From Cutibacterium granulosum (GTDB lineage Bacteria > Actinomycetota > Actinomycetes > Propionibacteriales > Propionibacteriaceae): a stretch of DNA of 64,000 nt. Of the stretch, positions 37,740-47,152 are shown in pieces (the stretch's first letter is position 1; each line of letters starts with the position of its first letter). The stretch lies in assembly GCF_900186975.1 (NCBI RefSeq), contig NZ_LT906441.1, forward strand, positions 372,001 to 436,000. Direction: 5' to 3'. The position numbers and the translations under genes were made by a program. Below the pieces are notes generated by a model. That model saw nothing but the letters and a program-made list of their open reading frames with translations. It was not told where the DNA came from and did not search any database.

Positions 37740-39293
37740 ATGGTCATGCTTCACAGGCACCGCCCTGCGTCCCCGGCCCAGACTGATCAACAAGCATCAG
37801 CGATACCGATCAGTACGGGAGGCACAGGTGCATCCACGACAATCACCCGAATTGTTGACGTGTCGATCGTCATCATCGTGACGCTGTGCTACAGCACGTA
37901 CGCCCTCATTCGTCACACTGTCTTCAGGTCAGCGGGGTACGACCTGGGGATATTCGACCAAGCGGTACGCAATTATGCGCACTTCCATCTCCCCTACTCG
38001 CCCCTCAAGGGGGTCTCATTCAACCTGCTCGGCGACCATTTCCATCCGCTGCTGATGGTTTTCGCACCGCTGTACTGGATCTGGGACGATCCGCGAATGT
38101 TGCTCGTGGGACAGGCAATCGTGGTGGCATTGAGCCTGCCGCTGCTCACCCGGATCGCCGAACGACGAATGCATCCGATCGCAGCACGGATCTTCACCGT
38201 TCTCATCGCCTTCTCGTGGCCGATGCAGGGGCTCATCGACTTCAACTTTCACGAGATCTGCATGGCCATCCCCCTGGTCTGCCTGGCCTATGACGCCCTG
38301 GATCGTCGCTCGTTCACACCGTTCATCGTGGCATGCGTCCTGTTGCTCGGCGTGCGGGAAGACCTGGGAACCGTCGTCGCCCTGCTGGGACTGGTCTGGG
38401 CTTGGGAGGTATGGCGCACGACCCACGACCATCGACAGGCGCTGCGTGGTGTGTACATGTTCCTCGGGGGCATCGTCGCATTCGTCGTCATCACGAGGCT
38501 GGTCATTCCGTCGCTGGCACCGGACGGCACCTTCGCCTACTGGGACTACCCAGATTTCGGATCGAGCCTCTCGGACATGCTCGCCATGATCGTGCAGCAC
38601 CCTCTCAAAAGCCTCGGCATCGCATTCGGCAACAGTTACAAGCGCCAGACCCTCCTGCTCCTCGTCGAACCGTTCTTCTTCCTGTGTCTCGGATCGGTGC
38701 GCTGGTTGCCGTGCCTGCCAATTCTGTTGTCGCGGATGTGGTCGAACCGCCCCCTGCTGTGGATGGGCATGTTCCACTACAACGCCATCGAATTCGTCAT
38801 CTTCGCCATCGCAGCGGTGACAGTCGTGGGAAGGGTCTCGAAGAACTGGCGAAAGGCGGTGGTGGCCGTCCTGCTGGTCAGCATCACCTACTCATATCGA
38901 ATTGCACACTTGGAAGGTGAGTGGACAGAGCCGTTCCGGCAACTTCCCCAGGATGTGCGGACGATCAAGAACAATCCGCGGATTGATGCCATCAATGAGA
39001 TGCTCGCAGCGGTACCAGAAAACACCTGCGTGACCGCAGACGACCGAGTCGCGCCCCACCTCACCTCAACCAATCGAGTCACGGTCCCCGGCGCCCCCAC
39101 CCCCAGAACAGACCTCGTCATTCTCGACATGACACAGGCAGACACCGGCAATGGTCTGTCCAAGCCCTCGGACGCCTTGAAGGATTACGAGGATCAGGGA
39201 TATCAGCGCATTGCGGACAAGGAGAACTACATCCTTCTCAGCACGAGCAATGTCGTACCAGACAAGAAGCTGTGCGGACCTACGGCGCCATAG
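37740..39293 (+). CDS. DUF2079-type multi-pass membrane protein
   Basis: 517 residues from ATG 37740; the frame stays open upstream to 37539 but that part looks non-coding. After a hydrophilic N-terminus there are about ten hydrophobic segments, and the motifs AGYDLGIFDQAVRNYAHF and GDHFHPLLMVFAPLYWIW are typical of the DUF2079 family. The C-terminal 150 residues are predicted outside the membrane. The function is unknown; the family resembles membrane glycosyltransferase-like proteins. The gene sits alone between two long homologous direct repeats, suggesting that it was duplicated with, or moved with, these sequences. Confidence 0.8.
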   Translation: MVMLHRHRPASPAQTDQQASAIPISTGGTGASTTITRIVDVSIVIIVTLCYSTYALIRHTVFRSAGYDLGIFDQAVRNYAHFHLPYSPLKGVSFNLLGDHFHPLLMVFAPLYWIWDDPRMLLVGQAIVVALSLPLLTRIAERRMHPIAARIFTVLIAFSWPMQGLIDFNFHEICMAIPLVCLAYDALDRRSFTPFIVACVLLLGVREDLGTVVALLGLVWAWEVWRTTHDHRQALRGVYMFLGGIVAFVVITRLVIPSLAPDGTFAYWDYPDFGSSLSDMLAMIVQHPLKSLGIAFGNSYKRQTLLLLVEPFFFLCLGSVRWLPCLPILLSRMWSNRPLLWMGMFHYNAIEFVIFAIAAVTVVGRVSKNWRKAVVAVLLVSITYSYRIAHLEGEWTEPFRQLPQDVRTIKNNPRIDAINEMLAAVPENTCVTADDRVAPHLTSTNRVTVPGAPTPRTDLVILDMTQADTGNGLSKPSDALKDYEDQGYQRIADKENYILLSTSNVVPDKKLCGPTAP

Positions 39294-39440
39294 GCCAAGA
39301 CCTGCGCGCACAAGACCTTGCGCGGTGCGGAGGCAGCCGGTAGGCGCGACACCAGCAGGAAGGACCGCTGCCGGCCGGCAGAGACCGTGACGCTGAGGTG
39401 CCGCCGATTCATGTCATCCTCCTCGACCTTGGCTGGTGTG

Positions 39441-39515
39441 TGAAATTTTCATCGAGTCGGAGGGGGTCAGGGCACTGCAGTGCAGCCGCTCCCACCCAGC
39501 TGACATTTTTCGACA
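39441..39515. repeat. Paired dyad repeat (39441 / 39501)
   Basis: TGAAATTTTCATCGA at 39441 and TGACATTTTTCGACA at 39501; starts 60 bp apart. Confidence 0.8.
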
Positions 39516-39679
39516 CGGAACGGCCGACCCTGCTTAGACGAAGAAAGCCCGTGCTTCACGGATGTGCCTCCTCGCGTCTGCTCAGATCGAGTTCTTGTGC
39601 CCACACCGTGAGGGAAAGAAGCGCTGAGGACACTGCACTGGTTCGCGTCTGGCCTGGGAAGGCATCCGCGCTGACGGCA

Positions 39680-39755
39680 TGACATTTTCCACCCCGCCCC
39701 GAGGGACCAAATCACTGTGGTGCAGCCATCCCCCGCCAACCGACATTTTTCGACA
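39680..39755. repeat. Paired dyad repeat (39680 / 39741)
   Basis: TGACATTTTCCA at 39680 and CGACATTTTTCGACA at 39741; starts 61 bp apart. Confidence 0.85.
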
Positions 39756-39887
39756 TGACCTCACCCGAGGCAGCCGCCATGACGGGAGAACTCGCGCGCC
39801 CACCACGCCAGATCATCGGGAGTGTCGAGATCGCGGCAGGCCCTGGACTGCACCCAACCAGGTCAGGGACGACACCGCGATTGCTGG

Positions 39888-40012
39888 TGCGAATTCTCCC
39901 TGCTCGAAAAGCCTCGGTGCACGATCGTGTCGTCACCTCCGCCCGGCTGACATTTTTCGACACGGAACGACCGACCCTGCCGCGACGAGGGAAAGCCCGT
40001 GCTTCAGGCTGC
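39888..40012 (+). repeat. Partial third copy with dyad pair (39888 / 39948)
   Basis: A weak TGCGAATTCTCC at 39888 and TGACATTTTTCGACA at 39948, 60 bp apart. The following CACGGAACGACCGACCCTGC and AAAGCCCGTGCTTCA match 39515-39560 almost exactly. Confidence 0.75.
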
Positions 40013-40174
40013 ACCACTCCTCATCCACACCACCACATCGTTGTCATCAGCTGGTCGGGTCACCACGATCGCCACAGCTCAACAGCCTGGGGACCCTGAC
40101 CGGTCATCACCCCACCGAAGCGGTGCCCCCTCGAAGTGCACAGATGAGCAGATGGCAGGTACGTCGCGACATCC

Positions 40175-41140
40175 TCATCCCACCGGGGTGAGAGCATCCT
40201 TTCCCCCGAGCACGGCGGCAATGTTGCGCGCAGCGAGTTCGGTCATCTTTTCGCGCGTCCGTCGAGCCGCTGAGCCGATGTGGGGCAGCAGTACCACATT
40301 GTCCATGTCATAGAGCTCGGGTTCGATGTCAGGTTCGTTCTCGTAGACGTCCAGCCCGGCTCCTGCGATCTCGCCATTGCGCAGGGCAGTGACGAGGGCC
40401 TTCTCATCGACACAGGCACCTCGCGCCGTGTTGACGAGGTAGGCCGTACTCTTCATGGCGGCCAGCGCATCGGCGTCGATGATGTGACGTGTCTGCTCGG
40501 TGAGTGGACAGTGCACGGAGACGACGTCACTGGTCCTCAGCAACTCGTCGAGCTCGACACGCCGAGTGGGGGCAGTGTTGGGGTTGGTGGCGTCGATGGC
40601 CGAGGCGTCCTTGTCGTGTCGCGCGGTGTAGACGACGTCCATACCGAAGGCAGCAGCACGTCGTGACATGGCCTCACCGATCTGGCCCAAACCGATGATC
40701 CCCAAGGTGGCACCTTGCAACCCCATGCCCAGCATGAAGGTGTGGTCGTAGTGCCACGGTTGCTTGGCCCGCACGTACCGTTCGGCCTCACCCAGCCGAC
40801 GCGTCACCATGAGCATGAGTCCGAAGGCGAGATCCGCGGTGGTCTCGTGCAGCACACCCGGCGTCGTCGTGACGACGATGCCGCGGTCGCGCGCTGCGTC
40901 GACGTCGATGTTGTTGAATCCGGCGGCGCACTGGCCGATGACCTCGAGCTTGGTGGCCCGGGCGAGCATGTCGGCGTCCAGTGGATCGGACAGGCTGCTG
41001 AGCAGGGCATCCGCCTCGACTATCTGCTCGGCGAGCTCCTCGCGCGTCATTGCGTGGCCCCCGCCGATGATCTCGCATCCGTCGAGCTCACGGGCGACGA
41101 TGTCGGTGAGTTGAGGTGCTGTGACAACGATGCGTTTCAT
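40175..41140 (-). CDS. D-2-hydroxyacid dehydrogenase (glyoxylate/hydroxypyruvate reductase-like)
   Basis: 321 residues. The NAD-binding loop ATLGIIGLGQIGEAMSRRAAAFGMDVV, the catalytic Arg region LVNTARGACVDEKAL, the Glu region GAGLDVYENEPDIEPEL and the His in LLPHIGSA are all present. The substrate is a 2-keto/2-hydroxy acid; glyoxylate or hydroxypyruvate is most likely from the GQCAAGFNNIDVDAA pattern, but this is not certain. The start is probably leaderless: TAACGT lies six bases before the ATG. Confidence 0.9.
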   Translation of the reverse strand: MKRIVVTAPQLTDIVARELDGCEIIGGGHAMTREELAEQIVEADALLSSLSDPLDADMLARATKLEVIGQCAAGFNNIDVDAARDRGIVVTTTPGVLHETTADLAFGLMLMVTRRLGEAERYVRAKQPWHYDHTFMLGMGLQGATLGIIGLGQIGEAMSRRAAAFGMDVVYTARHDKDASAIDATNPNTAPTRRVELDELLRTSDVVSVHCPLTEQTRHIIDADALAAMKSTAYLVNTARGACVDEKALVTALRNGEIAGAGLDVYENEPDIEPELYDMDNVVLLPHIGSAARRTREKMTELAARNIAAVLGGKDALTPVG

Positions 41141-41146
41141 GGCTCC

Positions 41147-41152
41147 ACGTTA
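41147..41152 (-). promoter_or_regulatory. -10 box TAACGT of a leaderless start
   Basis: Minus strand, six bases before the hydroxyacid dehydrogenase ATG. Confidence 0.55.
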
Positions 41153-42077
41153 ACCCGCACGGGGAGGCCGTGTGCGAAAGATGCGCCATCCAGGTCTGTG
41201 CAACGGTTCCTCGGGAGCATTTCCCGCCCGGGTTCGTGATCGTCACAGAGCTCCGGCGCTCAGTTCGTGCTCATTTCTCACAACCCGGGATGGCCTGCGT
41301 TCCTCGGGAAGGTGCGCTCCCTGTCGGCACCCGTGCAGGGCGGCGGGGAAAACATGCAGGGGGCTGACAAGGAGGAACTGCCGGCGCAGGGCTGTGCTCC
41401 GGGACCCGGCCCACGGTATTCAGATCTGTGCGGTGTCAAAAAATGTCAGCAGAGCGGCGGGACAACACATCATTTGCAGATGACCGCTCCCAGTTGTGAG
41501 AAATTGACACTGGCCGATCGAGAGCTTCGTGGCGAGTACGGAATGCCTCCGACCTGACGCAGTGCTGAATTGACTGGGACGGAGGGCCCATGGCAGTGGA
41601 ACGCTTCACCCTGATTCCACCGCCAACCCCTGCATGGGCATGTCTCGTCGCTCCTGCACACACCTCGTGTCCCCCGCGCGGGCACCGGCAAGCCCCACCC
41701 GGTGCACATCGGGCGGAGGGGCCGACTGAAGCTGCGAGGGGTGGAGACGACTGTGAAAGGTGGACGTCCGGGCGGAGAGGCCGACACTTCCCCGTACAGA
41801 CGCTGGCAAACCTCTCTGCCGTGCAACAGTGAGTGTCGTCCCTGCGGGAACCAGGCGTTGGTGTGAGCAGCTCAGCGTCTCACTTGGCACCTTCGTCGTC
41901 TTCACCCGAGTCAGGCGCTGGTGGCCAGTCATTCCCGCCAGGGGCAGGGCAGCACCCCATCCTGCCGTCTGGCCTCTCCGCCAACAAGTGCCTGTACCAC
42001 TCGCAGTGGATTCGGTCTCGCCAACAAGTCTGGCTTCTCCACCACTGGGTATCTGTCGCGATCCTTGTCGGCCATGT
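41153..42077. other. Intergenic, one dyad pair
   Basis: About 920 bases between divergent genes. One dyad pair (41434-41509); the open frame from 41760 to the CLC start looks non-coding. Confidence 0.55.
41434..41509. repeat. Paired dyad repeat (41434 / 41495)
   Basis: TGTCAAAAAATGTCA at 41434 and TGTGAGAAATTGACA at 41495; starts 61 bp apart. Confidence 0.85.
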
Positions 42078-42083
42078 CACAAT
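42078..42083 (+). promoter_or_regulatory. -10 box CACAAT of a leaderless start
   Basis: Six bases before GTG 42090. Confidence 0.45.
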
Positions 42084-42089
42084 GGCTGG

Positions 42090-43595
42090 GTGCAAACTTC
42101 GGGCCCAGAACCACGCTCCGGCAACCGAGATGTACGCAAGGAGGCCCAGCACCGGTGGGTCAGACGACTGCGCAGGTTCCGCAAGGCCCTCGTCCCGCAC
42201 CGTCCCAAGGCGTTCCGGGACTCCTTGAACCGTTGGCTCCTCATGGGCCTGCTCATCGGCCTGTTGTCAGGAGTCGGTGCCATCATCTTCTTCTTCTGTC
42301 TGGAGACCGGCACCCACTGGCTGCTGGAGGGGCTGGGCGGCTATCGACCCCCGGGCACCCTGGGTGAGGGAGACGGCAGCCCTGGCAGCTCCATGTCTCG
42401 GCCGTGGGCCATCCCGTTGGTGGTCGCAGGCGGTGCCCTCGTCTCGGGCACCCTGGTGCACTTCGTCGCCCCCACCGCCCAGGGACATGGCACTGACAAC
42501 GCCATTCACGCCGTCCATCATGATCCTGCCGAGCTTCGACCCAAGGTGGCAGTGGTCAAGATCATTGCCTCCTCCCTGGTCATCGGTTCGGGCGGTTCCG
42601 GCGGGCGCGAGGGCCCGACGGCCCAGATCAGCGCGACCGCCATGTCGGCGCTGTGCAAACGGCTCAACATCCGCACCCCCGACGCACGTATCGCCGTGTC
42701 AGCAGCCATGGCCTCGGGCATCGGGGCGATTTTCCGTGCCCCGTTGGGCGGTGCCCTGCTCGGCGCTGAGCTGCTCTACCGCGACGACATGGAGGCCGAC
42801 GCGATGATGCCCTCGCTCATCAGCTCGATCGTCGCCTACGTGACCTTCGGATCCGTCTACGGGTTCAGCCCGATCTTCGGCACCCTGTCGGGCGTGCAGT
42901 TCTCCAAACCGGTGCAACTCATCTGGTTCATCTTCCTGGGGCTGGCTGCCGGCCTCATGGGTCGGCTCTACGCAGTGGTGTTCTACAAGGGCTCCGACCT
43001 GTTCGCCAAGCTGCGGCTGCCTGGCTGGCTCAAGCCTGCCGTGGGAGGCCTGTGCGTCGGGCTGCTCGGCCTGCTGCTGCCCCAGGCGTTGGGCACCGGC
43101 TACGGCGACGTGCAGCAGGAGATGTACGCCGACGTGCTCGTCAAGATGCCGATGATCATCGTCCTGGCCATCCCCTTCGCGAAGATCCTCTCGACGACCC
43201 TGTCCATCGGTTCCGGCGGTTCCGGCGGTGTGTTCGGCCCCGGCATGGTCATTGGTGGGGCCACCGGCGCGGCCATGTGGCGACTGCTGGAGACCTTGCC
43301 CGGCATGCCTGCCTCGCCGATGAGTTTCGTCATCGTCGGCATGATCTCCTGTTTCGGGGCTGTGGCACACGCCCCACTGGGGATGATGCTCATGGTCGGC
43401 GAGATGACCGGAAACCTCTCCCTGCTGGCCCCCGCGATGATTGCCGTCGCCGTGGCCTCGCGAGCCGTGGGTGAGGTCTCGATCTACCGGTCCCAGTTGC
43501 GCGACCGTCTGGAGGGACGGGAGGTGCACGAGACCTTCGAGACGGCGAAGGCAGCACGCAGGAAGAAAGAGAGGAGTGCCGACGGAGCCCAGTGA
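42090..43595 (+). CDS. CLC-family chloride channel/antiporter
   Basis: 501 residues from GTG 42090, six bases after CACAAT; the in-frame sequence further upstream has no CLC-like features. The family signatures are present: GSGGSGGREGPTAQ (with the gating Glu), GIGAIFRAPLGGALLGAELL, and GSGGSGGVFGPGMVIGGATGA. Ten or more membrane helices follow a basic cytoplasmic N-terminus. The usual GSGIP is replaced by GSGGSGG, as in a distinct bacterial CLC branch. There are no C-terminal CBS domains. Confidence 0.92.
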   Translation: MQTSGPEPRSGNRDVRKEAQHRWVRRLRRFRKALVPHRPKAFRDSLNRWLLMGLLIGLLSGVGAIIFFFCLETGTHWLLEGLGGYRPPGTLGEGDGSPGSSMSRPWAIPLVVAGGALVSGTLVHFVAPTAQGHGTDNAIHAVHHDPAELRPKVAVVKIIASSLVIGSGGSGGREGPTAQISATAMSALCKRLNIRTPDARIAVSAAMASGIGAIFRAPLGGALLGAELLYRDDMEADAMMPSLISSIVAYVTFGSVYGFSPIFGTLSGVQFSKPVQLIWFIFLGLAAGLMGRLYAVVFYKGSDLFAKLRLPGWLKPAVGGLCVGLLGLLLPQALGTGYGDVQQEMYADVLVKMPMIIVLAIPFAKILSTTLSIGSGGSGGVFGPGMVIGGATGAAMWRLLETLPGMPASPMSFVIVGMISCFGAVAHAPLGMMLMVGEMTGNLSLLAPAMIAVAVASRAVGEVSIYRSQLRDRLEGREVHETFETAKAARRKKERSADGAQ

Positions 43596-43980
43596 CGGCC
43601 ACCGTCGCCATTCAGCACGGCCTGACCACGGCCGGAGTCCCATGTGGTGACGTGATGCTGGCCTCGGGCAGGCCGTCTGTTCATCGCCAGAACCCGCTGA
43701 TCGACGCGTGCGTGAGGACAAACAGCCCCAGACATTGTCGGCTCCTGCACGAAATGGACATGGGAGAATGCGCATCGTCAAGCCACGATGAGCCATCCTC
43801 GGGTTGACGCGCTGCTCGTAAAGACTGCCTTGCAGGGGGGCCAAGGGCGTCCTGTGCAGGACACGCGGGGAAGGGGATCGCCCCCCGGATCTGCATTGGC
43901 GAGATCGGCGCACCGTGAACGCTGAGTGGGCCACGACCATTCCCGGCCACGACCCACTGCCAGCTACGCGTCCGCTGGAC
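43596..43980. other. Intergenic, nothing recognised
   Basis: About 385 bases between convergent genes with no dyad repeat or clear terminator. Confidence 0.5.
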
Positions 43981-45450
43981 TCACCGGTGGTCTGCAGTCA
44001 CCGTCGGCTCCACGGTTGCATCCAAGCCCACTGAAGACTCGGAGTTATCTTCCTGGTCCGCGGTCACGGATGTTTCTGAGCTCACCGCTGACTTCCGGCG
44101 CACGTGCACCCTGCCGATGAGGTAGATCACGAGAGTCAGGGCGAAGGTGGACAGCAACTGCTGACGCAACCCGTCAGCCGTCATCCCGAGGACGACGATC
44201 CCCAGGACGACCAGGGCCGAGACGATCGGCACCCACGGGTAGCCCCACAGCCGCAGTGGCAGGTGTTCACCGGCGGCATCCGCACGACGTCGCAGAATGA
44301 ACTGTGAGGCGATCGTCGAGGTGTAGGTGACGATGATCGTCGCCCCGACCAGGGTGAGCAGCACGTCGAGCACCTTGTCACCCCAGATGTAAGTGCACAC
44401 CACAGAGACGAGACCGACGCTCACCGAGGCGAGGATCGTGGCGACCGGCACCGAGCGGGTCCTCGATGCCGTCAACGCGCGGGGGGCCAGGCTACGATCG
44501 GCCAGGGAGCCCAGCATGCGAGCCGCACCGTAGAGGTTGGCGTTGAGACTCGACAACAGGGCCAGGACGATGACGACTCCCATGATCTCGGCGGCCACCG
44601 GGATCCCGGCATGGTTGAGCACGGCGACGAATGACGACTTGGCCAGGGCAGGATCGTCCCAGGGCAGCACGACGACCATGATGGCCACCGACCCCATGTA
44701 GAACAGCAGGATGCGCCAGATGATGGTGCGCACCGCACGTCCCACGTTGCGAGCCGGATCCTCGGTCTCTGCGGCGGCAACGGCCATGATCTCGATACCA
44801 CCGAAGGCGAAGACGACGATGAGCAGGGCCGATGTCAGCCCACTCATGCCATTGGGCAGGAAGCCACCGTGGTGGATGACGTTGCTCAGCCCCGGGGCCG
44901 GTGCCTTCGTCAGCCCGAGGATCATGAGCACTCCCACGACGAGGAAGACGACCACCGCCGCAACCTTGATGAGGGAGAACCAGAACTCGAACTCGCCGAA
45001 CCGGTCCACGCCCAACAGGTTGATGCCGGTGAGGGCCACCAGGAAGATCAGCGACATGAGCCAGGTCGGGGCCACCGGCCACATGGCGTACAACACGGAG
45101 GCGGCCGCCGTGGCCTCGGCTGCCACGACGACGACGAGCTGGATCCACCAGACCCATCCGACGGCGAAGCCCACTGCCGGGCCCATCGCTCGCTCGGCAT
45201 AGACGGAAAACGCCCCGGAGTCCGGGTGGGCCGCCACCATCTCGCCAAGCATGTACATGATGGCAATGACGAGCAACCCGGAGATCACATAAGCGATCAG
45301 TACCGCCGGGCCGGCTGCTGCCACGCCCTTTCCTGACCCGACGAACAGGCCGGTGCCGATGGCACTGCCAAGGCTCATCATGACGAGCTGGCGGCCCTTC
45401 ATCTTGGGTGCTGTAGCGGACTCGTTGGCCTCACTGATGGAGTGAGTCAT
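43981..45450 (-). CDS. APC-superfamily amino-acid permease
   Basis: 489 residues from ATG 45450, preceded by TTGAGGAGC at a good distance; the frame is open further upstream but without a ribosome site. The helix-1 motif MMSLGSAIGTGLFVGSGKGVAAAGPAVLIAY is typical of proton-coupled amino-acid transporters, and about twelve membrane segments are visible (AFGGIEIMAVAAAETEDPARNVGRAV is the conserved helix 6-8 region). A basic, then acidic, hydrophilic C-terminal tail of about 45 residues is cytoplasmic. The substrate is unknown. Confidence 0.92.
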   Translation of the reverse strand: MTHSISEANESATAPKMKGRQLVMMSLGSAIGTGLFVGSGKGVAAAGPAVLIAYVISGLLVIAIMYMLGEMVAAHPDSGAFSVYAERAMGPAVGFAVGWVWWIQLVVVVAAEATAAASVLYAMWPVAPTWLMSLIFLVALTGINLLGVDRFGEFEFWFSLIKVAAVVVFLVVGVLMILGLTKAPAPGLSNVIHHGGFLPNGMSGLTSALLIVVFAFGGIEIMAVAAAETEDPARNVGRAVRTIIWRILLFYMGSVAIMVVVLPWDDPALAKSSFVAVLNHAGIPVAAEIMGVVIVLALLSSLNANLYGAARMLGSLADRSLAPRALTASRTRSVPVATILASVSVGLVSVVCTYIWGDKVLDVLLTLVGATIIVTYTSTIASQFILRRRADAAGEHLPLRLWGYPWVPIVSALVVLGIVVLGMTADGLRQQLLSTFALTLVIYLIGRVHVRRKSAVSSETSVTADQEDNSESSVGLDATVEPTVTADHR

Positions 45451-45830
45451 CTGAATGCTCCTCAAGGTGTATTCCGGTTGGGCGATCCTAATGACCACCT
45501 CGCACCTCGAACGATGGAATCTCACACAGTGAGAAGATTGGCGTCGTCATCGTCGTGGGTCACATCGCAGTTGTGCAGTGGTGACGATGATGAGGCCGCA
45601 CCACCCCAGCCGGTGGATCTCCCGGGTGGGTCTCCCAGGGCCTTGCTGCACCCCGCATCGGTCGGAACGCTCAGATCCCCTTGGGTTGAAACACCACATC
45701 AGCCAAGTTGGGGCTCCAGCCCACCCGTCAACCTCGTTTCGGCTGTCCCCGTCAAAAAAGTGTCTCACCCCGGTCATAAGCTCTGAGCTGTTGAATCCTT
45801 CCCGGCAGGATCCTTGAGAGGAAGACGACG
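45451..45830. other. Divergent intergenic region with a solitary dyad
   Basis: CGTCAAAAAAGTGTCTCA at 45750 is a dyad-like copy about 80 bp before sbcD. No clear 60-bp partner. Confidence 0.5.
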
Positions 45831-46964
45831 ATGACCCGTTTTCTGCACACCTCCGACTGGCAACTGGGGCAGGTGCGCCACTACCTGTCGCCGCGCAATG
45901 ACGGCGACGATCCCCAAGCGCGTTTCACCCAGGCACGTATCGACGCGATCCGCACCATTGGTGGGCTCGCCCGGCAGCGTGAGTGTGAGTTCGTCGTCGT
46001 GGCCGGTGACGTCTTCGAGACGCAGAATGTCTCCACCACCATCGTGGCCAGGTCCCTCAAGGCCATCGAGTCCATCGAGCTGCCGGTGTACCTGCTGCCG
46101 GGAAACCACGACTCCCTGGAACCAGGAAACATCTGGGAGCGCATCAAGCTGCCATCCAACGCCACACTGCTGGACGGCACCGATCCCATCCGGGTGGCAG
46201 ATGGCGTCGAGATCGTTGGAGTACCGCTGCTGGCCAGGCACCAGAGCACCGATCCGCTGGAACCGGTCGTCAAGAATCTGGCCTCCGACGCAACGACTCG
46301 AATCCTCGTGGGGCACGGTCAGCTGGAGGGACTCAGCGGCAACACGTCCGAGGCACTCCTCGCCCGTGAACCCCTCTTGGCCGCCATCGAGCGATCGGCC
46401 GTGAGCTACGTCGCCCTGGGTGACCGTCACATCGCCTGGCCGTCAGACGATCCGCATGGCCCCATTCGCTACAGCGGTACCCAGGAGACGACGAGTTTCA
46501 ACGAGCCTGGCCGGGGAACCGCCGTCGTCGTCGATCTCGACGAGCATGGCGTCACCGCCGAGACCGTGGAGGTCGGCACTTGGTTGCACACACGGATCAG
46601 CATGGATCTCAGCACCGACGAGGACCTGGAAACGCTGCGCGAGAAGCTCGCGGCCTTCACCGAACCTGATCGCACCATCGTGCGTTATGACCTGCACGGC
46701 TCGGTGTCGCTGCAGCAGAAGATTCGACTGTCGGAGATCCTGGACGATGCCGAGACCCAGTTCGCGAGCCTGGAACCCAGCGACAACCGCAATGACCTCA
46801 CCGTCGTGCCCGACGACGTCGACTTCACCGACCTGGACCTGCCGGCGTGGGGCGAGCAGGGAGTCGAGGAACTCACCGCCATGTCCACGGACCCGGCCCT
46901 GCCACAGGAGGAACGAGACTGCGCTGCGGACGCCTTGAGCCTGCTCTACCGGCTCGCGCACTGA
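45831..46964 (+). CDS. SbcD/YhaO-like DNA-repair exonuclease subunit
   Basis: 377 residues with GAGAGGAAG upstream. Calcineurin-like metallophosphatase motifs of the Mre11/SbcD family: FLHTSDWQLGQ, VVAGDVFETQN, LLPGNHDSLE, VGHGQLEG and ALGDRHI. With the ATPase encoded downstream it should process DNA ends. The C-terminal part is acidic. The 188-base spacer to the ATPase gene is unusual for the pair but both genes point the same way. Confidence 0.88.
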   Translation: MTRFLHTSDWQLGQVRHYLSPRNDGDDPQARFTQARIDAIRTIGGLARQRECEFVVVAGDVFETQNVSTTIVARSLKAIESIELPVYLLPGNHDSLEPGNIWERIKLPSNATLLDGTDPIRVADGVEIVGVPLLARHQSTDPLEPVVKNLASDATTRILVGHGQLEGLSGNTSEALLAREPLLAAIERSAVSYVALGDRHIAWPSDDPHGPIRYSGTQETTSFNEPGRGTAVVVDLDEHGVTAETVEVGTWLHTRISMDLSTDEDLETLREKLAAFTEPDRTIVRYDLHGSVSLQQKIRLSEILDDAETQFASLEPSDNRNDLTVVPDDVDFTDLDLPAWGEQGVEELTAMSTDPALPQEERDCAADALSLLYRLAH

Positions 46965-47152
46965 TCAGACGTGTGAGCGCTCATCACTGCTCCGCTCGCC
47001 TGATTGACACGCTCTCCCCACACTTCCAGTCCAGAGCCCCGAACAGTCCACCTCGCCCGATACTCCCAACCCCACGCAGCGCAACTACCCCAAGTCTCAC
47101 CCCTCCCCGCACCTCGCCAATCCCGCGTCCGTTCATCGCGCCAGGAGACGTC

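Larger units (their letters stand above)
39441..39820 (+). repeat. Long direct repeat, copy 2 (right of DUF2079 gene)
   Basis: Same block order as 36871-37200: dyad pair 39441/39501, spacer, dyad pair 39680/39741. The second half is the best-conserved part. Confidence 0.75.
39294..40174. other. Repeat-rich non-coding region
   Basis: About 880 bases with three dyad pairs and copies 2 and 3 of the long direct repeat; no gene recognised. Confidence 0.7.

Noticed and set aside
36871-40012. Insertion sequence or composite transposon around the DUF2079 gene
   Set aside because: No transposase or transposase remnant and no terminal inverted repeats were seen; only direct repeats.
41760-42089. N-terminal extension of the CLC protein
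   Set aside because: Composition is unlike coding sequence and a leaderless promoter plus GTG at 42090 explain the start better.
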